A stretch of DNA of 8,028 nucleotides from an uncultured Actinomycetes bacterium (GCA_903830745.1 CAIKVF010000076.1:1-8028), one strand, 5' to 3'; shown: positions 1 to 7,156, numbered from the stretch's first letter. Notes: a model not told the origin generated them from the letters alone. Numbers and translations are program-made.

Positions 1-263
1 GAGTGACCATGGTTAGGTAGATCAAGTGCAATGAGCGGTTGCTGGAGTGCGAGAGCAACAGTGTCGAAGGTGTGAGCATTCTGCGCTCCACCGTGCAGCA
101 AGACCATTGAGGGATCTGTGTCTTTCCACTGGAGTCCGCTCAGCTGACGCAGCCCGTCTACAGATACAAAGAAGCGTCGCACCGAGGGGACCACGACATC
201 GAGGTCCCATTCGGCAAGGTTTTCCTGGAAGAAGGAAAACTCGTCATAGTTAATTTCACCCAC
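1..263 (-). CDS. alpha/beta hydrolase, N-terminal part (cut by window edge)
   Basis: Reading the minus strand from a GTG at 263-261 gives an open frame of 87 codons that runs off the left edge, so the C-terminal part is missing. Around residues 53-59 it reads MVLLHGG, the strand plus oxyanion-hole HGG motif of alpha/beta hydrolases. About 20 residues later comes ALDLPNHGHS, matching the family's usual DLPGHG-S turn with Asn in place of the first Gly. The first 50 residues (FFVSVDGLRQLSGLQW) resemble the leading beta strands of the fold. The nucleophile elbow, acid and His of the catalytic triad lie outside the window, so activity and substrate cannot be stated. A second GTG lies one codon upstream (266-264), and no in-frame ATG exists nearby. 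No Shine-Dalgarno is visible; a TACGAT hexamer at 275-270 fits a leaderless start at 263. The gene is divergent from glmU, 16 bases away, so a functional link is not implied. Confidence 0.72.
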   Translation of the reverse strand, partial: MGEINYDEFSFFQENLAEWDLDVVVPSVRRFFVSVDGLRQLSGLQWKDTDPSMVLLHGGAQNAHTFDTVALALQQPLIALDLPNHGH

Positions 264-269
264 CACCGA

Positions 270-275
270 ATCGTA
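270..275 (-). promoter_or_regulatory. possible -10 hexamer (TACGAT) for the hydrolase gene
   Basis: On the minus strand TACGAT matches the TANNNT -10 consensus of actinobacterial promoters and is followed by exactly 6 bases and then GTG. This is the spacing expected if transcription begins on the start codon. No convincing -35 box is present. The call rests on the same arrangement recurring at prs and at the last gene. Confidence 0.3.
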
Positions 276-279
276 GAAG

Positions 280-1392
280 ATGGATGCTAGAGATGGTGGA
301 GTGATTCGACCAACTTGTGTAGTGGTGCTCGCCGCCGGTGAGGGAACCAGGATGAGGTCCTCGAGACCTAAGCCTCTGCACCACATATGTGGCCGCCCAA
401 TGGTCCTTTACGTTCTTGACGCCGCCGCCCAAGAGAACGTCATGGCAACAGTTGTCGTCGTTGGCCACGGGGCCACGTGGGTTGAAAAGTCAGTTAGTGA
501 ACGTGCACGAGAAGATGTTCGCATCACGTTTGTTGAACAACACGAACAACTTGGAACTGGGCACGCAGTGAGCGTGGCACTTCCAACGCTCAGCGAAGCA
601 ATGAACGGCGCTGATGGTGACGTGCTTATCTTGCCTGGCGACACGCCGCTACTTCGACAAAGCACCATTGCGAGACTTCTCGAACAGCACCGCGAAAAAG
701 ATGCAGCTATCACTGTCCTCACCGCAGTTGTTGATGATCCTTCTGGGTACGGTCGAATTATTCACGCCAAGAATGGATCCATCTCTCGCATTGTTGAGGA
801 AAAGGACGCAACTGCTGAAGAGCGAGCGGTCACTGAAATAAACACCTCGATCATGGTGGTGAAAGAAAGCCTCCTAGGTCCAGCGCTTCGCCGAGTTGAC
901 CGACAAAATGCACAGAACGAGTACTACTTAACTGATCTCATCTCAGTTCTCTTCGAAACAGGACACGTGACTCAGTCGTATTTGCTTGATGACGTCACTG
1001 AGGCGCAGGGCGTAAACGACCGTCTTCAGCTAGCGACTGCAGAGATTGCCATGCGCGCGAGAATCAATGAACGCTGGATGAAGCGTGGCGTGACCATGTG
1101 GGATCCCTCCCAGACCTACATCGACGCGGACGTAGAACTTGCACAAGAAGTGTCGCTGCTGCCGGGAACGGTCCTAAAGGGCAAGTGCGTAATTGCGAGA
1201 GGCGCGCAAATTGGGCCACACGCGAATTTAAACAATGTGGTGGTGGGTGAAAATGCCCACGTAGGAACTGTTGATGCTCAGGACGCGAAAATTGGTTCAG
1301 ACGCCACGGTGAGTTCATTTGTGGTGCTTGGCTCTGGTACAGAAATACTTTCGGGAGAGTTCGTTGCCCCCTTTGAGCACCGGAACCGCTAG
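280..1392 (+). CDS. glmU: short GlmU: N-acetylglucosamine-1-phosphate uridylyltransferase with truncated acetyltransferase domain
   Basis: GlmU makes UDP-GlcNAc for peptidoglycan in the cytosol: its N-terminal domain joins UTP to GlcNAc-1-P, and its C-terminal domain normally acetylates GlcN-1-P. The N-terminal half is complete. It has LAAGEGTRM at residues 17-25 with PK at 30-31 (nucleotide binding), GTGHA for uracil/phosphate contacts, PGDTP with Asp121 (Mg ligand), GYGRI, EEKDA, INTSIMV, NEYYLTDLI and GVNDRLQLA with Asn246 (second Mg ligand). The C-terminal left-handed beta-helix (about 271-370) is half the usual size, and the whole protein is 370 residues against roughly 450-480. By eye, the Arg, His and Tyr needed for acetyl transfer align with Asn318, Ser346 and Val349, and the later Asn/Lys region is absent. 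Only 32 bases separate its stop from prs, so a frameshift cannot hide the missing part. The start is ATG 280; GTG 301 is an alternative. Neither has a strong ribosome binding site. Confidence 0.88.
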   Translation: MDARDGGVIRPTCVVVLAAGEGTRMRSSRPKPLHHICGRPMVLYVLDAAAQENVMATVVVVGHGATWVEKSVSERAREDVRITFVEQHEQLGTGHAVSVALPTLSEAMNGADGDVLILPGDTPLLRQSTIARLLEQHREKDAAITVLTAVVDDPSGYGRIIHAKNGSISRIVEEKDATAEERAVTEINTSIMVVKESLLGPALRRVDRQNAQNEYYLTDLISVLFETGHVTQSYLLDDVTEAQGVNDRLQLATAEIAMRARINERWMKRGVTMWDPSQTYIDADVELAQEVSLLPGTVLKGKCVIARGAQIGPHANLNNVVVGENAHVGTVDAQDAKIGSDATVSSFVVLGSGTEILSGEFVAPFEHRNR

Positions 1393-1412
1393 TCCCTAGT
1401 CAATAAAACAAC

Positions 1413-1418
1413 TACGCT
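1413..1418 (+). promoter_or_regulatory. possible -10 hexamer (TACGCT) for prs
   Basis: TACGCT fits TANNNT and lies exactly 6 bases before the GTG at 1425, so a transcript starting about 7 bases downstream would begin on that codon. No Shine-Dalgarno sequence precedes prs and no clear -35 box was found. This would give prs its own transcript besides read-through from glmU. Confidence 0.3.
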
Positions 1419-1424
1419 GTGTGT

Positions 1425-2399
1425 GTGGAGACATTCGCTAAGCGTCGCCTTGTAATCGTCTCGGGTCGTTGCCACCCCGCCTTGGCTAAAGACATTGCTG
1501 GCAAATTAGGCGTCGAGTTAACTGAAGCGAACGTTCGTGAATTCGCCAATGGTGAAATTCACTGCCGCTTCGATGAATCAATTCGTGGTTCTCACGTCTT
1601 TATTGTTCAGACGCACAGCTCACCGGTAAACGATGCAGTGATGGAACAACTCATCATGATTGATGCCGCCAAGCGCGCATCAGCAAAAAGTATTACTGCA
1701 GTAATTCCTAACTACGGTTACGCGCGTCAAGACCGAAAGTCTGCTGGACGTGAACCAATCACCGCAAAGCTGATTGCTGATATGTTGCAGACTGCTGGTG
1801 CCACACGCGTGCTGTCAGTGGACTTCCATTCCGGTCAGATTCAGGGATTCTTTGACATCCCGGTCGACCACTTGGTCGCAGCTCCAGTTCTTGAGGACTA
1901 CTTAAAAGCCAATGCTGATCCACGCACTCTCGTTGTTGTTGCTCCTGACGCTGGACGTGTGAAGGTTGCTGAGCGTTACGCCCAACATCTCGGATGCGAC
2001 CTCGCCCTTGTTCACAAAACCAGACCAACTGGAACCATGAACACCGTCGAGGCGCGACACATCATTGGTGACGTTGACGGACGACACTGTGTGCTTATCG
2101 ACGACATGATTGACACTGCTGGAACAATTGTTGCGAGTTGTGACCTTCTAAAAGAGAGGGGCGCATCTGAGATCTGGGTGATGGCCACTCACGCAGTCTT
2201 CTCGCCGCCAGCCGTTGACCGACTTTTTAACGCTCCAGTGAGTCGCGTGATCGTGACCGACACCTTGCCACTTGGCCCAGAGCGCAGGTTTGAAAAGTTA
2301 GAGATTCTTTCGGTCTCATCCATCATTGCCAACGCAATTTCCGCCATTTTCGAGGATGCTTCAGTTTCTGACATCTTCGGTGGCGAGAACCTCCTGTAG
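1425..2399 (+). CDS. prs: ribose-phosphate pyrophosphokinase (PRPP synthase)
   Basis: This cytosolic enzyme moves pyrophosphate from ATP to ribose-5-phosphate. The product PRPP feeds purine, pyrimidine, His, Trp and NAD synthesis. The 324-residue length is normal for the bacterial class I family. Visible motifs, numbered from GTG 1425, are: FANGEIHCRFDESIRG (ATP/subunit loop); NYGYARQDRKSAGREPITAK from residue 96 (the catalytic and ATP-binding region); DFHSGQIQGFFDIPVDHL from residue 133 (divalent-metal His); VVVAPDAGRVKVAERYA; and the PRPP-binding signature VLIDDMIDTAGTI at about 223-235. The C-terminus ends in the usual SVSDIF-type segment. The alternative start GTG 1419 would add two residues. 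I prefer 1425 because a TANNNT hexamer lies 6 bases upstream and no Shine-Dalgarno is present; the choice does not affect any domain. It follows glmU by 32 bases, the common actinobacterial pairing of activated-sugar and PRPP supply. Confidence 0.96.
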   Translation: METFAKRRLVIVSGRCHPALAKDIAGKLGVELTEANVREFANGEIHCRFDESIRGSHVFIVQTHSSPVNDAVMEQLIMIDAAKRASAKSITAVIPNYGYARQDRKSAGREPITAKLIADMLQTAGATRVLSVDFHSGQIQGFFDIPVDHLVAAPVLEDYLKANADPRTLVVVAPDAGRVKVAERYAQHLGCDLALVHKTRPTGTMNTVEARHIIGDVDGRHCVLIDDMIDTAGTIVASCDLLKERGASEIWVMATHAVFSPPAVDRLFNAPVSRVIVTDTLPLGPERRFEKLEILSVSSIIANAISAIFEDASVSDIFGGENLL

Positions 2400-2426
2400 C
2401 CAAAAACGTCTATCTGGCCTACCGGC

Positions 2427-2432
2427 TAGACT
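2427..2432 (+). promoter_or_regulatory. possible -10 hexamer (TAGACT) for the rplY-pth-mfd unit
   Basis: TAGACT matches TANNNT in the gap between prs and rplY. A start of transcription near 2439 would leave a leader of about 50 bases containing the hairpin at 2443-2466 and the ribosome binding site. No good -35 box can be seen 16-18 bases upstream, so the call is tentative. Confidence 0.3.
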
Positions 2433-2442
2433 TATTTCCCGG

Positions 2443-2466
2443 TGCCCAGCCCAATTTTGGGCGGCA
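2443..2466 (+). promoter_or_regulatory. hairpin in the rplY leader
   Basis: GCCCAA at 2449-2454 pairs with TTGGGC at 2457-2462 around a two-base loop (or 5 bp with a four-base loop). TGCC at 2443-2446 pairs with GGCA at 2463-2466 beyond a two-base bulge (CA, 2447-2448). The structure ends 10 bases before the Shine-Dalgarno of rplY. No T run follows, so it does not look like an intrinsic terminator. A leader element controlling L25 translation is possible, since L25 is known to repress its own mRNA in E. coli and relatives, but that is only an analogy here. Confidence 0.4.
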
Positions 2467-2476
2467 AACCATTCGT

Positions 2477-2484
2477 AAGAGGAG
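2477..2484 (+). promoter_or_regulatory. strong Shine-Dalgarno site of rplY
   Basis: AAGAGGAG ends 5 bases before the ATG at 2490. It is the only clear Shine-Dalgarno sequence before a gene in this window. It decides the start of rplY against the in-frame upstream GTG at 2442, which lies inside the hairpin. Confidence 0.8.
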
Positions 2485-2489
2485 TTTTC

Positions 2490-3128
2490 ATGACACAGGC
2501 AACGTTGAACGCGCTGACCACACGAGACAAGGGTTCACGTAACTCACGCCGCCTACGCGCAGCAGGCTCAATTCCTGGCGTTGTATACGGTGAAGGTGTT
2601 GCTCCACTCGTAGTTTCAGTTGACGCAAAAGAATTCCGCACATCAGTTTCTGGCGAACAGGGTCTCAACTCACTGATCACTCTTACCGCTGATGGCAAGA
2701 GCTACACAGTGCTTGCACGTGAACTACAACGCCACAAGGTTCGTGGCACTGTTGCGCACATTGACTTCCAGGTTGTTGACCCTAACAAGCCAGTTATTGC
2801 AACTGTTCCAGTTCACATGATTGGTGACGCTGTAGAAGTTCGTCACGCTGACTGGGAAATTGACCAGCAGTTGTTCAGTGTTGAACTTAAGGCTCGTCCT
2901 GCAGACGTTCCAACTCACGTTGACGCTGACATTTCTCACTTGACACCAGGCGCAACACTGCACGTTGGAGACCTTGTTCTTCCTGCGGGCGTTGAAGCAG
3001 CTGGCGACAAGAACGCAGCTGTTGTCTCAACACGTCAAGGACGCGTTGCACTCGTTGGTGGTGGCCAAGACGCAGCCGCTGCAGCACCAGATGCTGCCGC
3101 TGCTCCAGCAGCTACCCCTTCGGCGTAG
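2490..3128 (+). CDS. rplY: 50S ribosomal protein L25, CTC/TL5 type
   Basis: L25 binds 5S rRNA in the central protuberance of the large ribosomal subunit. The 212-residue protein has the two-domain layout of the general-stress CTC/TL5 type, longer than the roughly 95-residue E. coli form. Residues 1 to about 90 are the 5S rRNA-binding domain, with RRLRAAGSIPGVVYGEG near the start and the LARELQRHKVRGTVAHIDFQ segment typical of the family. Residues about 95-185 are the C-terminal beta domain (VPVHMIGDAV, LKARPADVPTHVDADISHL, GATLHVGDLVLPAGV). The last 30 residues are a low-complexity Ala/Pro tail, common in actinobacterial L25. The start at ATG 2490 is set by the Shine-Dalgarno at 2477-2484. 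Codon use seems more uniform than in the neighbours (many GTT, GAC, CGT and CAC codons), as expected for a highly expressed gene. pth follows after 6 bases. Confidence 0.96.
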   Translation: MTQATLNALTTRDKGSRNSRRLRAAGSIPGVVYGEGVAPLVVSVDAKEFRTSVSGEQGLNSLITLTADGKSYTVLARELQRHKVRGTVAHIDFQVVDPNKPVIATVPVHMIGDAVEVRHADWEIDQQLFSVELKARPADVPTHVDADISHLTPGATLHVGDLVLPAGVEAAGDKNAAVVSTRQGRVALVGGGQDAAAAAPDAAAAPAATPSA

Positions 3129-3134
3129 TTCGTC

Positions 3135-3758
3135 GTGGCGCTTCGGCGCTCTAAGGACGAAGAACGAAGAGGAAGTGCATCGTCACTTCTTATTGTCGGT
3201 CTCGCCAATCCAGGATCAGAATACGAAGGAACGCGTCACAACGTAGGTGGCGACGCTGTTCGACTCGTATGTGAACGTCGCGGAGTGAAATTAACTCTTG
3301 AACGTCGCCAGCGTGCAATGACTGCTTCGGTAACAACGCCACGCGGTGTTGTGACACTTGCTGTTCCAACTACGTACATGAATGAATCAGGCGCAGCCCT
3401 CCCGCCACTTCTAAAGCGAACATCGCTCAACGACCTCGAGCACTTAGTGATTGCTCACGATGAGCTCGACCTCGAGCCTGGTCGTCTGCAGTTCAAACAA
3501 GGTGGCGGACTCGCTGGCCACAACGGTCTTCGTTCTATTACAAGCGCTCTCGGAACTCAAGATTTCGCGCGACTTCGCATTGGTATTGGAAAACCAATCA
3601 CCAAAGAGCAGGGTGCCGACCACGTTCTTCGCAAACCAACTGGTGCGCGTAAAGAAGCGTTGCACCGAGACGTTGTGAGTGCGGCTGACGCCATTGAGAT
3701 GCTTCTTGACTATGACTTCATTGATGCCCAAGCTCGAGTGAATGGTGCTCGTGGCTAA
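3135..3758 (+). CDS. pth: peptidyl-tRNA hydrolase
   Basis: Pth cleaves the ester bond of peptidyl-tRNAs that drop off ribosomes, returning free tRNA; it acts as a soluble monomer. The 207-residue protein shows every family signature: GLANPGSEYEGTRHNVG near residues 22-38 with the catalytic His of TRHN, PTTYMNESG, the IAHDELDL segment with the Asp that polarises the His, GGGLAGHNGLRSI with the tRNA-contacting Asn, and FARLRIGIGKP. Compared with the usual 185-195 residues it has about 17 extra charged residues at the N-terminus (RRSKDEERRG) before the first strand. GTG 3135 is the only in-frame start that keeps the first motif, as I found no later start codon before it. No Shine-Dalgarno is seen; the 6-base gap after rplY suggests translation coupled to L25. 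Its 3' end overlaps the start of mfd. Confidence 0.96.
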   Translation: MALRRSKDEERRGSASSLLIVGLANPGSEYEGTRHNVGGDAVRLVCERRGVKLTLERRQRAMTASVTTPRGVVTLAVPTTYMNESGAALPPLLKRTSLNDLEHLVIAHDELDLEPGRLQFKQGGGLAGHNGLRSITSALGTQDFARLRIGIGKPITKEQGADHVLRKPTGARKEALHRDVVSAADAIEMLLDYDFIDAQARVNGARG

Positions 3759-6700
3759 TACATCAGGTCTCGCGCGTGTCTTAGAACACGTCGCACCCTC
3801 GATTCGAGCCTCGGTCGCATCGGGTTCATTTATCCCGAGCAGTTATGCAACACCTCTGGCAGTAGCAAGCTATGCGCCACAAGATCAGCTCACCTTGGTT
3901 GTTACAGCGACTTCCACTGAAGCAGATGTTCTTCGTGACGCGCTTGGCGCACTGCTTAATGATGATGACTGCGTGGCCTTATGGCCAGGATGGGACACCC
4001 ACCCCCTCGAGCGAGTTAGCCCCGACAGTTCAGTCATGGCAATGCGCTCACTGCTTCGCTGGAGACTTCGTAGCAACGACCGACCACGCATTCTCGTGGC
4101 GTCAGCGAGGTCTGTTGCGCAACTCCTTTCGCCAGAAGAACTCGTGGCACCAATAAACGTCCTTCGTGGTGCGTCACTCGAACGTGACAGTTTTATTTCG
4201 TCACTCTCTTCAATGGGATATCGACGCGAAAACTTAGTGGAGCACCGTGCAGAGTTTGCAGTGCGAGGTGGCATTGTCGACGTGTGGCCGGCACAAGGAA
4301 ACGATCCAATTCGTCTCGACTTCTTTGGTGATGACATTGAACGTCTTACAACGTTTGACATTGCGAACCAGCGCTCACTGCACGACATTGAACAGGCCTA
4401 CATCGCGCCTGCTCGTGAGTGGGTGCCGACACAAAAAACTAGACAGCGCGCTGAATCACTTATTACATCTGCACCGTGGGGGCGAGAAACATTTGACCGA
4501 ATCGCCACTGGACAACTCTTTGACGGCATGGAAGGTTGGATGCCTCTGTTTATTGAATCGCCAAAAACGATTCTTGATGAACTGAGTGACTTCAAGTGCG
4601 TTGTTGTAGAGCCCGCTCGTGTTGAGAGCAGGCTTAATGATCTGCTTGATGAGGAACGCGAACTTGCCAATGCCGTTGCCCAGACCTGGAAAGCAACCGA
4701 GGAAATTGGACTGCTGCACGCAACGTGGGAGCTGTCTCTAGCAACACGCATCGACACAGTACTTAGCGCTGGGGGATCGGGCGAGAGTTCAATGGGACTC
4801 ATTTCTCCTCCCGTTGTTCAGGGTGATGCATCAAGAATCGCGAGTCACGTCAGGAACTGGAGTCAAAAGCGACGCGGTGTAGTTCTGACGTCGAATCCTG
4901 CAGCTGTTGAACGCATGGCGGATCAACTTCGTGGTGAAGGAATAGAAGTCACCACTGATCCAGAAAAAGTTTTAGATGTCCGCATCACTGTGCTGATGAG
5001 CTCGCTGCCAGCGGGGTTCAGCATTGATGATCCAGAAATTGTGGTGTGGAGCGAAAGTGATCTCACCGGTCGAAGGTCTGTGCACCGTGCAGCTCGTACG
5101 CGCGCACGAAATGTTGATGGTTTCTTTGACGACCTCGCCATTGGCAGTTATGTAGTTCATCGCCAGCACGGTGTTGCAAAATTTTCTGGCACCACAACGA
5201 GAGCAATCAATGGCGTTGTTCGTGACTATTTGATTCTGGAATTCAAAGATGGCCGCAGCTACTGGCCAACTGAGCAAATTGATGCACTCACTCCCTACAC
5301 CGGGGGAGACGGCCCAGCGTTATCGCGCATGGGAGGAGCTGAGTGGCAAAAGACTCGTGCCAAAGCACGTGCGGCTGCATTCTTAGTGGCGCAAGAACTT
5401 GTTGATCTTTACCGCCAGCGAAACATTGCTGTTGGTCATGCCTTTAGCGCCGACACCACGTGGCAGCGAGAGATGGAAGAGTTGTTCCCCTACACACTCA
5501 CTGCAGATCAAGCACAGGCAATTGCTGACGTGAAGGCTGACATGGAGATGCTTCGCCCTATGGACCGACTGGTCTGTGCGGACGTGGGATTTGGAAAAAC
5601 TGAGATTGCTATTAGGGCTGTATTTAAAGCGGTGCAGGACAACAAACAGGCTGCGGTGTTGGTGCCAACAACGTTGCTTGCGAGTCAGCACTTCGCAACA
5701 ATGGTTGACCGCTTCGCAGGATTTCCCGTCAAGGTTGCGCTCATGAGCAGGTTCGTTGATGAAGCGGAGATGAAGGCAACTACGCAGGGACTTAAAGAAG
5801 GAACCATTGACGTTGTCATTGGAACGCACCGACTTCTTTCAGAAAATGTTCAGTTCAAAGACCTCGGACTTCTGGTTGTCGATGAAGAGCAACGATTTGG
5901 TGTTACGCACAAAGAAGCAATAAAAACACGAGCTCTAAACGTTGATGTACTTACGCTTAGTGCCAGTCCAATTCCTCGAACACTAGAGATGGCCTTCGCG
6001 GGTATTCGTGACCTCTCAATGGTCACTACGCCTCCAGCCGATCGTCGGCCAATCCTCACGCACGTTGGCGAATATTCTGAGCCTGCAGTTGTTGAAGCTA
6101 TTCGTAGAGAACTGCTGCGTGAAGGACAGGTGTTCTTTGTTCACAACCGTGTTTCAGACATTGATCAAGTGGCGAGGCGAATTGGCCAACTTGTTCCTGA
6201 CGCACGCATTGCTATTGCGCACGGGCAAATGGATGAAGGCACGCTTGAGCGTGTGATGGTTGATTTCTGGGAACGTAAATTCGATGTCTTAGTGTGCACC
6301 ACGATTGTTGAATCCGGCATTGACTTACCTTCGGTGAACACACTGATTGTTGACCGTGCTGAGCGACTCGGACTCGGACAGATGCACCAGTTACGTGGGC
6401 GAGTGGGAAGAAGTGGACAACGCGCCTACGCGTATCTATTCCATCCAGCTGATCAAGTCATTTCTGAAACTGCGTACGAGAGACTGCGCACCATTGGAGA
6501 TAACACCGCACTCGGAAGTGGGTTCAAGATTGCCATGCGTGACCTTGAAATCAGAGGAGCTGGAAACTTGCTTGGACACGACCAGTCCGGCCCAGTCGCC
6601 GCAGTTGGCTACGACCTCTACGTGCAACTAGTCGCAGAAGCGGTTGCTGACGCCAAGGGCTTTAGCGTGCCAGACGTTGTGCCAATTAACTTGGACGTTC

Positions 6701-7140
6701 CAGGTGAGGCGCATCTACCGAAGGAATACGTTGAAGCAGATGACGCTCGACTCGAAGCGTACCGACGACTCGCCACAATCACCTCACTCGAAGAGCTCAG
6801 TGACCTTCGAGAAGAGTGGACTGACCGCTACGGCGCACTTCCAAAGCCAGCGATTGGACTACTTGAGCTGACCGAGCTTCGACTGCTCTGTATTTCAGAG
6901 GGGATAACCAGCGTCACGGTGCTGCCGGCAAAAGTAGGCGTCCGCTCTAAGCCAGTTATTAAAGTCACGCCACTTCTGTTGACGCTCAGCCAGCAGATGC
7001 GCTTTCGTCGCAAGTACGGCTCTAATGCATACTCTGAAGATTCCAAGGAACTTCGCTTAGAAGTAGCCGCAAATGGGGCCACGCCTGCTGAGATTTTGCA
7101 GCTCCTGCAAGAGGTAACTGAAGTTTCAGCCGCCAACTAA
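3742..7140 (+). CDS. mfd: transcription-repair coupling factor Mfd
   Basis: Mfd is a DNA translocase that pushes stalled RNA polymerase off DNA and recruits UvrA for nucleotide excision repair. At 1132 residues it is full length (E. coli 1148). The N-terminal UvrB-like module is seen in FAVRGGIVDVWP around 172-183 and IRLDFFGDDIERLTTFD just after. The RNA-polymerase-interacting CarD-like domain spans about 465-535 (YVVHRQHGVAKFSG to YWPTEQIDALTPYTGG). The translocase follows: Walker A DVGFGKT at 614-620, DEEQ at 714-717, motif III LTLSASPIPRTLEMA near 737-751, IVESGIDLP at 855-863 and QLRGRVGR at 883-890. The C-terminal regulatory domain, from about 980, has the PKEYVEADDARLEAYRRLA segment. 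Motif III has SAS where most relatives have (S/T)AT, a conservative change. The gene overlaps pth by 17 bases; GTG 3745 or GTG 3751 are alternative starts. No Shine-Dalgarno is visible, so coupling with pth is likely. Confidence 0.97.
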   Translation: MVLVANTSGLARVLEHVAPSIRASVASGSFIPSSYATPLAVASYAPQDQLTLVVTATSTEADVLRDALGALLNDDDCVALWPGWDTHPLERVSPDSSVMAMRSLLRWRLRSNDRPRILVASARSVAQLLSPEELVAPINVLRGASLERDSFISSLSSMGYRRENLVEHRAEFAVRGGIVDVWPAQGNDPIRLDFFGDDIERLTTFDIANQRSLHDIEQAYIAPAREWVPTQKTRQRAESLITSAPWGRETFDRIATGQLFDGMEGWMPLFIESPKTILDELSDFKCVVVEPARVESRLNDLLDEERELANAVAQTWKATEEIGLLHATWELSLATRIDTVLSAGGSGESSMGLISPPVVQGDASRIASHVRNWSQKRRGVVLTSNPAAVERMADQLRGEGIEVTTDPEKVLDVRITVLMSSLPAGFSIDDPEIVVWSESDLTGRRSVHRAARTRARNVDGFFDDLAIGSYVVHRQHGVAKFSGTTTRAINGVVRDYLILEFKDGRSYWPTEQIDALTPYTGGDGPALSRMGGAEWQKTRAKARAAAFLVAQELVDLYRQRNIAVGHAFSADTTWQREMEELFPYTLTADQAQAIADVKADMEMLRPMDRLVCADVGFGKTEIAIRAVFKAVQDNKQAAVLVPTTLLASQHFATMVDRFAGFPVKVALMSRFVDEAEMKATTQGLKEGTIDVVIGTHRLLSENVQFKDLGLLVVDEEQRFGVTHKEAIKTRALNVDVLTLSASPIPRTLEMAFAGIRDLSMVTTPPADRRPILTHVGEYSEPAVVEAIRRELLREGQVFFVHNRVSDIDQVARRIGQLVPDARIAIAHGQMDEGTLERVMVDFWERKFDVLVCTTIVESGIDLPSVNTLIVDRAERLGLGQMHQLRGRVGRSGQRAYAYLFHPADQVISETAYERLRTIGDNTALGSGFKIAMRDLEIRGAGNLLGHDQSGPVAAVGYDLYVQLVAEAVADAKGFSVPDVVPINLDVPGEAHLPKEYVEADDARLEAYRRLATITSLEELSDLREEWTDRYGALPKPAIGLLELTELRLLCISEGITSVTVLPAKVGVRSKPVIKVTPLLLTLSQQMRFRRKYGSNAYSEDSKELRLEVAANGATPAEILQLLQEVTEVSAAN

Positions 7141-7144
7141 TCGG

Positions 7145-7150
7145 TAGCAT
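7145..7150 (+). promoter_or_regulatory. possible -10 hexamer (TAGCAT) before the SurA-like gene
   Basis: TAGCAT matches TANNNT and stands exactly 6 bases before GTG 7157, the same arrangement as at prs and the divergent hydrolase. No Shine-Dalgarno lies upstream of this GTG. It may drive a leaderless transcript; no -35 box was recognised. Confidence 0.3.
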
Positions 7151-7156
7151 GGCTCT

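Noticed and set aside
47..253. Plus-strand open frame of 68 codons at the left end
   Set aside because: It is antisense to the alpha/beta hydrolase frame, which has clear HGG and DLPNHGHS motifs. The product of this frame is Arg/Ala-rich without any recognisable motif.
256..468. Minus-strand open frame of 70 codons overlapping the start of glmU
   Set aside because: It lies opposite the conserved nucleotide-binding region of glmU and shows no family motif, so it is a shadow.
2443..2466. Intrinsic terminator after prs
   Set aside because: The hairpin is not followed by a T run, and it lies right in front of the rplY ribosome binding site.
2442..2489. Upstream in-frame GTG start for rplY, adding 16 residues
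   Set aside because: The added segment lies in the leader hairpin and has no L25 similarity, while ATG 2490 has a strong Shine-Dalgarno at ideal spacing.
3063..3125. Repeat-like GCT/GCA-rich stretch at the end of rplY
   Set aside because: It encodes the Ala/Pro-rich tail common in actinobacterial L25 proteins; no separate repeat element is needed to explain it.
3885..4388. Minus-strand open frame of 167 codons inside mfd
   Set aside because: It is antisense to the UvrB-like module of mfd; its product is Ser/Arg-rich with no motif, as expected of an antisense shadow.
5383..5829. Minus-strand open frame of 148 codons inside mfd
   Set aside because: It runs opposite the Walker A and neighbouring helicase motifs of mfd and shows no recognisable domain or ribosome binding site.
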